A stretch of DNA of 64,000 nt. It comes from Micromonospora sp. NBRC 110009. GTDB lineage: Bacteria > Actinomycetota > Actinomycetes > Mycobacteriales > Micromonosporaceae. Below, piece by piece: positions 61,230 to 64,000 of the stretch; positions within the stretch are counted from its first letter, which is position 1; every line of letters begins with the position of its first letter. The notes below the pieces were generated by a model, which had not been told where the DNA came from, did not search any database, and was given only the letters and a program-made list of their open reading frames with translations. The translations under genes and the position numbers were made by a program. Where the stretch lies: positions 496,001 through 560,000 of the forward strand of contig NZ_CP130427.1 of assembly GCF_030518795.1 (NCBI RefSeq), read 5' to 3'.

Positions 61230-62507
61230 TCATCCGGCCAGCGGCCAGAGCACCATCCCGCCGGACGGACGCAGGCAGACCAGCGCCGTTTCGGCGTCCA
61301 CGCAGTCGTCCCACGAGCCGGGGAGGACCGCCCGGAACCGGACCTGCCCGGCCGGAAAGTCCAGCGCGGCGACGAGCGTCCGGTCGTCGGGGAGCCGGCG
61401 GAACCCGAGCTGCCGGGGAGCGGACCGCTCGGCGCCACCCAGCCGCCACCGGCCGAACCGGGCGAGGACGTGGCCGGTACGCGGGTCGAGGGTGGCCAGC
61501 TCCATCTCCAGCCCGATCGCCGGGGCGGCGGCGAGCAGCCGGTCCTGCACCGGGGTCACCCCGAGCCAGCGGTCGTCGGACCAGAGCTGACGGCCGGTGG
61601 CCGGGTCGAAGGTGAGCGCGCCGGGGGACTCGTCGTGCAGGCAGACCACGCCCGCGCAGTCGGTGAACCAGGCGGCGCTCCGGGGCGGCACCGGGATGCT
61701 CCAGCGCCGGTCCAACCGGTCCAGGCCGTACGCCGTGACCGTGCCCGGCCCGCCGTCCACCAGCAGCAGATCGGCCACCACCTGGGTGAACCGGTACGAC
61801 ACCCGGTCGGCGGCCGGCGGCACCCGGCCGGCGTGCCGCAACGCGCCCGAGCCGGCGTCGTGCACCGCCACCCGACCGTCGGCGCTGACCAGCACGATCT
61901 CCGTCACGCCCCGAGCCCCCCGCCGGTACGCCACCCCGTTGCCGGGCAGCGGCAGCGACCAGCGGGCCGCGCCGGACGCCAGGTCGATCGACCGGATCAG
62001 GCCCGTGCCGTCGGCGCGTGGCATCTCGAAGAGCACCCCACCCGCCTCGGTCGGCACCGGGTAGCCGGCCTGCCGCCAGCGCACCGCGCCGGACGCCGGT
62101 TCCAGCGCGGTGGAGATGGTGTCGCCGGCCCCGGCCGGGCTGGTGGTGACCAGCAGCAGGTCGGCCACGGTGCTCAGCCCGAGCACGTGGTCGCCGACCG
62201 GGAGGACGAACTGCCACACCGACTCCCCGCCGGGCAGCCGGTGCCCGGTGACGACCCGGCCGCCCCGGCCCACCGTGCCCGGTCCGTCGGCCACCACCAG
62301 CCGGTCGGCCACCACCGCGAAGGTGGCGCCCTGCGGCGCCGGCACCGGGATGCCGGGCGGCCGGTGCGCCAGCGGCGCCGCGCCGGCCAGGGTCAGCAGC
62401 GCGGCGCCGCAGAGCGCCGCCACCCGGACCGCGGGGGTGGCGGGTCGGCGTGGCTCGGGGAGCGGCTCGGCCTTCTCGTCGTGCGGCATCTCCCCCAGCT
62501 CGATCAC
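61230..62507 (-). CDS. Membrane-anchored PQQ-like beta-propeller protein (second of tandem pair)
   Basis: 425 residues. VIELGEMPHDEKAEP and a Pro-rich stretch precede one membrane helix (VAALCGAALLTLAGAAPLAH), then an extracellular propeller of repeated blades such as LEPASGAVRWRQAG, IDLASGAARWSLPL and FDPATGRQLWSDDRW. This is the BamB/PQQ-repeat pattern (D-x-x-T/S-G-x-x-x-W). The GTG overlaps the stop of its paralogue (GTGA). Function unknown; perhaps a scaffold at the cell surface. It is convergent with the C39-like gene, one base apart. Confidence 0.82.
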   Translation of the reverse strand: MIELGEMPHDEKAEPLPEPRRPATPAVRVAALCGAALLTLAGAAPLAHRPPGIPVPAPQGATFAVVADRLVVADGPGTVGRGGRVVTGHRLPGGESVWQFVLPVGDHVLGLSTVADLLLVTTSPAGAGDTISTALEPASGAVRWRQAGYPVPTEAGGVLFEMPRADGTGLIRSIDLASGAARWSLPLPGNGVAYRRGARGVTEIVLVSADGRVAVHDAGSGALRHAGRVPPAADRVSYRFTQVVADLLLVDGGPGTVTAYGLDRLDRRWSIPVPPRSAAWFTDCAGVVCLHDESPGALTFDPATGRQLWSDDRWLGVTPVQDRLLAAAPAIGLEMELATLDPRTGHVLARFGRWRLGGAERSAPRQLGFRRLPDDRTLVAALDFPAGQVRFRAVLPGSWDDCVDAETALVCLRPSGGMVLWPLAG

Positions 62508-63787
62508 GTGGCTCGTCCCATCGGCCACACCCCGAAGCTGCCGTCGCTCCGGCGGCAGAGCAGCACCGCCGCGCCGATCCGGCAGTCCCCGACGGCACCG
62601 GAGAGGGAGTCCCGCACCCGGGCCCGGCCGGCCGCCGGGTCCAGCTCGGCGACGAGCAGCCGGCCGTCGCCGCCGCGTCGGATGCCGATCACCCGGCCGT
62701 CCGTCTCGCCCTGCGGGACCAGCTCCCAGTCGCCGAGGTCGGCGACCAGCCGGCCGCTGGCCTCCTCCACCACCGCCAGCTCGGTGCCGGCCGGGGTGCC
62801 GGCGGCGACCAGGAGCCGGCCACCGCCGGCCGCCAGGGCGCTCGCCCACCGGTCGTCCGTCCACCGGATCGCGCCGCTGGCCGGGTCGAGGGCCCACATG
62901 CCGCCGGTCTGCCGGGACGCGCAGAGCAGGCGGCCGCAGGGCTCGGCGTAGCCGACCAGCGGGATCGAGACCGTCCAACGAGGATCCAGGGTGTCCAGGT
63001 CGTATCCGGTGACGGTGCCGCCGGCGTCCCGGATCAGCAGCAGCAGTCCCGCCGCGAGCAGGGTCCGCGGTCGGGCCGGCAGTTCCCCGGGGCGCAGGTC
63101 GCGGGCGACCAGCCGGACGCCGGTGCGGGCGTCGAAGACCTCGGCCGCGCCGGAGGCCGGCAGGGCGACCAAGCGGTCGACCCCGGCCGGCCCGAAGCTC
63201 AGTTCAAGCTCGTCCCGGGCCACCGGCATCGACCACCGGGTCCGGCCGGTGCGCACCTCGACGCGCTGGATCGGCTCCCGGCCCGCCGCCGCGAACTGCT
63301 GCAGCACCACGCCGTCCCCGGCGGGAAAGGCCACGCCGGACTGTCGCCAGCCGACCCGCCCGGTGCCGGCGTCGAAGGCCACCGTCTCCCATCCGGCGTC
63401 GTTGGCCGTCCGCCCGACGAGCAGCACCGTGCCGTCCTGCTCCCAGACCGTGGTGGCCACGCCGTCCCCCGGCAGCAGCGTCCGCCAGATCGGCCGCGGC
63501 GGCCCGGGATCCACCCGGTACGCGACGAGCTGCCGGCCCACGCCGCGCTGGGGGTCCGGCGCCTGCACCACGTACACCCGGTCGCCGGCGACGAACGCGG
63601 CGGCGGCGGGGCCGCCCGGCACGGTGGCCACGACGCGCCCGGGCGTGGGTGCCGCGCCGGCCAGGGTGACCAACACCAGCAGCAGCACCACCAGGGACCG
63701 GTACGGGCGACCGGTGGCCGGGCGCCGCGGGACCGGCGGCTCGGGCGCGGTGTCGTCGCGGAGCTCACCCAGATCGATGACCGTCAC
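62504..63787 (-). CDS. Membrane-anchored PQQ-like beta-propeller protein (first of tandem pair)
   Basis: 427 residues, the paralogue of the next gene. VTVIDLGELRDD at the N-terminus, Pro-rich tail, one membrane helix (LVVLLLVLVTLAGAAPTPG), then blades FDAGTGRVGWRQSG, LDPASGAIRWTDDRW and GYDLDTLDPRWTVSIP. Near-matching starts, the same helix sequence LTLAGAAP and the same blade motifs show a tandem duplication. The GTG start has GAGAGGGG upstream. Confidence 0.82.
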   Translation of the reverse strand: MTVIDLGELRDDTAPEPPVPRRPATGRPYRSLVVLLLVLVTLAGAAPTPGRVVATVPGGPAAAAFVAGDRVYVVQAPDPQRGVGRQLVAYRVDPGPPRPIWRTLLPGDGVATTVWEQDGTVLLVGRTANDAGWETVAFDAGTGRVGWRQSGVAFPAGDGVVLQQFAAAGREPIQRVEVRTGRTRWSMPVARDELELSFGPAGVDRLVALPASGAAEVFDARTGVRLVARDLRPGELPARPRTLLAAGLLLLIRDAGGTVTGYDLDTLDPRWTVSIPLVGYAEPCGRLLCASRQTGGMWALDPASGAIRWTDDRWASALAAGGGRLLVAAGTPAGTELAVVEEASGRLVADLGDWELVPQGETDGRVIGIRRGGDGRLLVAELDPAAGRARVRDSLSGAVGDCRIGAAVLLCRRSDGSFGVWPMGRAT

Positions 63788-63865
63788 GACCACCCCTCTC
63801 CGCGCCGCCAGCCTGGCGGGCCCGGCCGCGTCCACCGGCCGGCCGGGGCGACGCCGCGCCGCCTG

Positions 63866-63871
63866 TACGAT
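63866..63871 (+). promoter_or_regulatory. -10 element (TACGAT) of the gene cut by the window end
   Basis: TACGAT, eight bases, then a GTG; a leaderless arrangement like others in this window. Confidence 0.45.
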
Positions 63872-63879
63872 GGCCCGTC

Positions 63880-64000
63880 GTGGCCGTGCCGGTGGTAGAC
63901 CCCTCGTTGAACTCGTCGTCCGTCGCGGTGGAGCCCGTCGCGGCCGACCCGCCGCGCCAGCCCCGACGCCGGCCAGCCCGTGCCGACGTGCTGGCGATCG
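63880..64000 (+). CDS. Start of an unidentified protein (3' end outside window)
   Basis: Forty codons from a GTG, VAVPVVDPSLNSSSVAVEPV followed by a basic stretch RQPRRRPARADVLAI, without a stop. The basic run just before a hydrophobic beginning suggests the cytosolic tail of a membrane protein, but too little is present to name it. The start is supported only by the TACGAT element upstream. Confidence 0.5.
   Translation, partial: MAVPVVDPSLNSSSVAVEPVAADPPRQPRRRPARADVLAI

Overview
The window is a chromosomal segment of a very high-GC actinomycete, most likely a Micromonosporaceae member (Micromonospora-like). The signs are frequent GTG starts, GTGA and ATGA start/stop overlaps, many leaderless promoters (TANNNT about six bases before the start codon), a CebR-type cello-oligosaccharide operon, and a hemE-hemY-hemQ-DUF3000-rnd-thiolase block typical of actinobacteria. 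It holds almost only core and housekeeping genes. I see no tRNA, rRNA, IS element, prophage or CRISPR array. About 60 genes are supported; the first and last are cut by the window edges.

Layout. 0-7 kb: end of an APH-type phosphotransferase, then cebR and a leftward cebE-cebF-cebG-bglC operon with two CebR-like operators upstream. 7-12.7 kb: a pRiA4b ORF-3 protein, a 39-residue Cys-rich protein coupled to a RibD-like reductase, an ECF sigma factor with a SnoaL-like tail, a hydrolase, a secreted M4 metalloprotease and a DUF7144 membrane protein. 12.7-21.8 kb: a membrane-anchored hydrolase, then a tightly coupled operon of HerA-like ATPase, SbcD, SbcC, a NurA-like protein and a spermidine-synthase-like protein. 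21.8-24.2 kb: an ECF sigma/anti-sigma pair and a COG4315 lipoprotein that share a near-identical promoter. 24.4-30.2 kb: an AlkA-type glycosylase, DUF1990, a small Cys protein, ATP-dependent DNA ligase (LigC type), a TAP-like lipoprotein hydrolase, a GNAT enzyme and a membrane protein.

30.2-39.0 kb: a four-gene ABC exporter operon (two very large FtsX-type permeases, two ATPases, one with an AbrB-like tail) and a stand-alone LigD-type polymerase domain. 39.0-44.8 kb: MsrB, a CBM48-like protein, a metallothionein-like protein, a TlpA-like lipoprotein with a CcdA-type membrane protein, an ElaA-type acetyltransferase, and a large secreted PGRP amidase with a structured leader that can hide its ribosome binding site. 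44.8-57.8 kb: hemQ, hemY and hemE, a palindromic repeat, DUF3000, a Pro-rich membrane protein, a Pro-rich trypsin-like protease, RNase D, the fadA/fadB beta-oxidation pair, a Pro-rich membrane protein and a VOC protein. 57.9-64 kb: a two-component system, a C39-like peptidase, two tandem beta-propeller membrane proteins and the start of a further gene.

The most interesting unit is the HerA/SbcD/SbcC/NurA-like operon, which brings together in one bacterial operon the four components of the archaeal HerA-NurA-Mre11-Rad50 end-resection machinery. Next come the sigma-factor regulon deduced from an 18-of-20-base repeat, the ribosome-binding-site-masking leader of the amidase gene, and the ABC ATPase with an AbrB-like tail.
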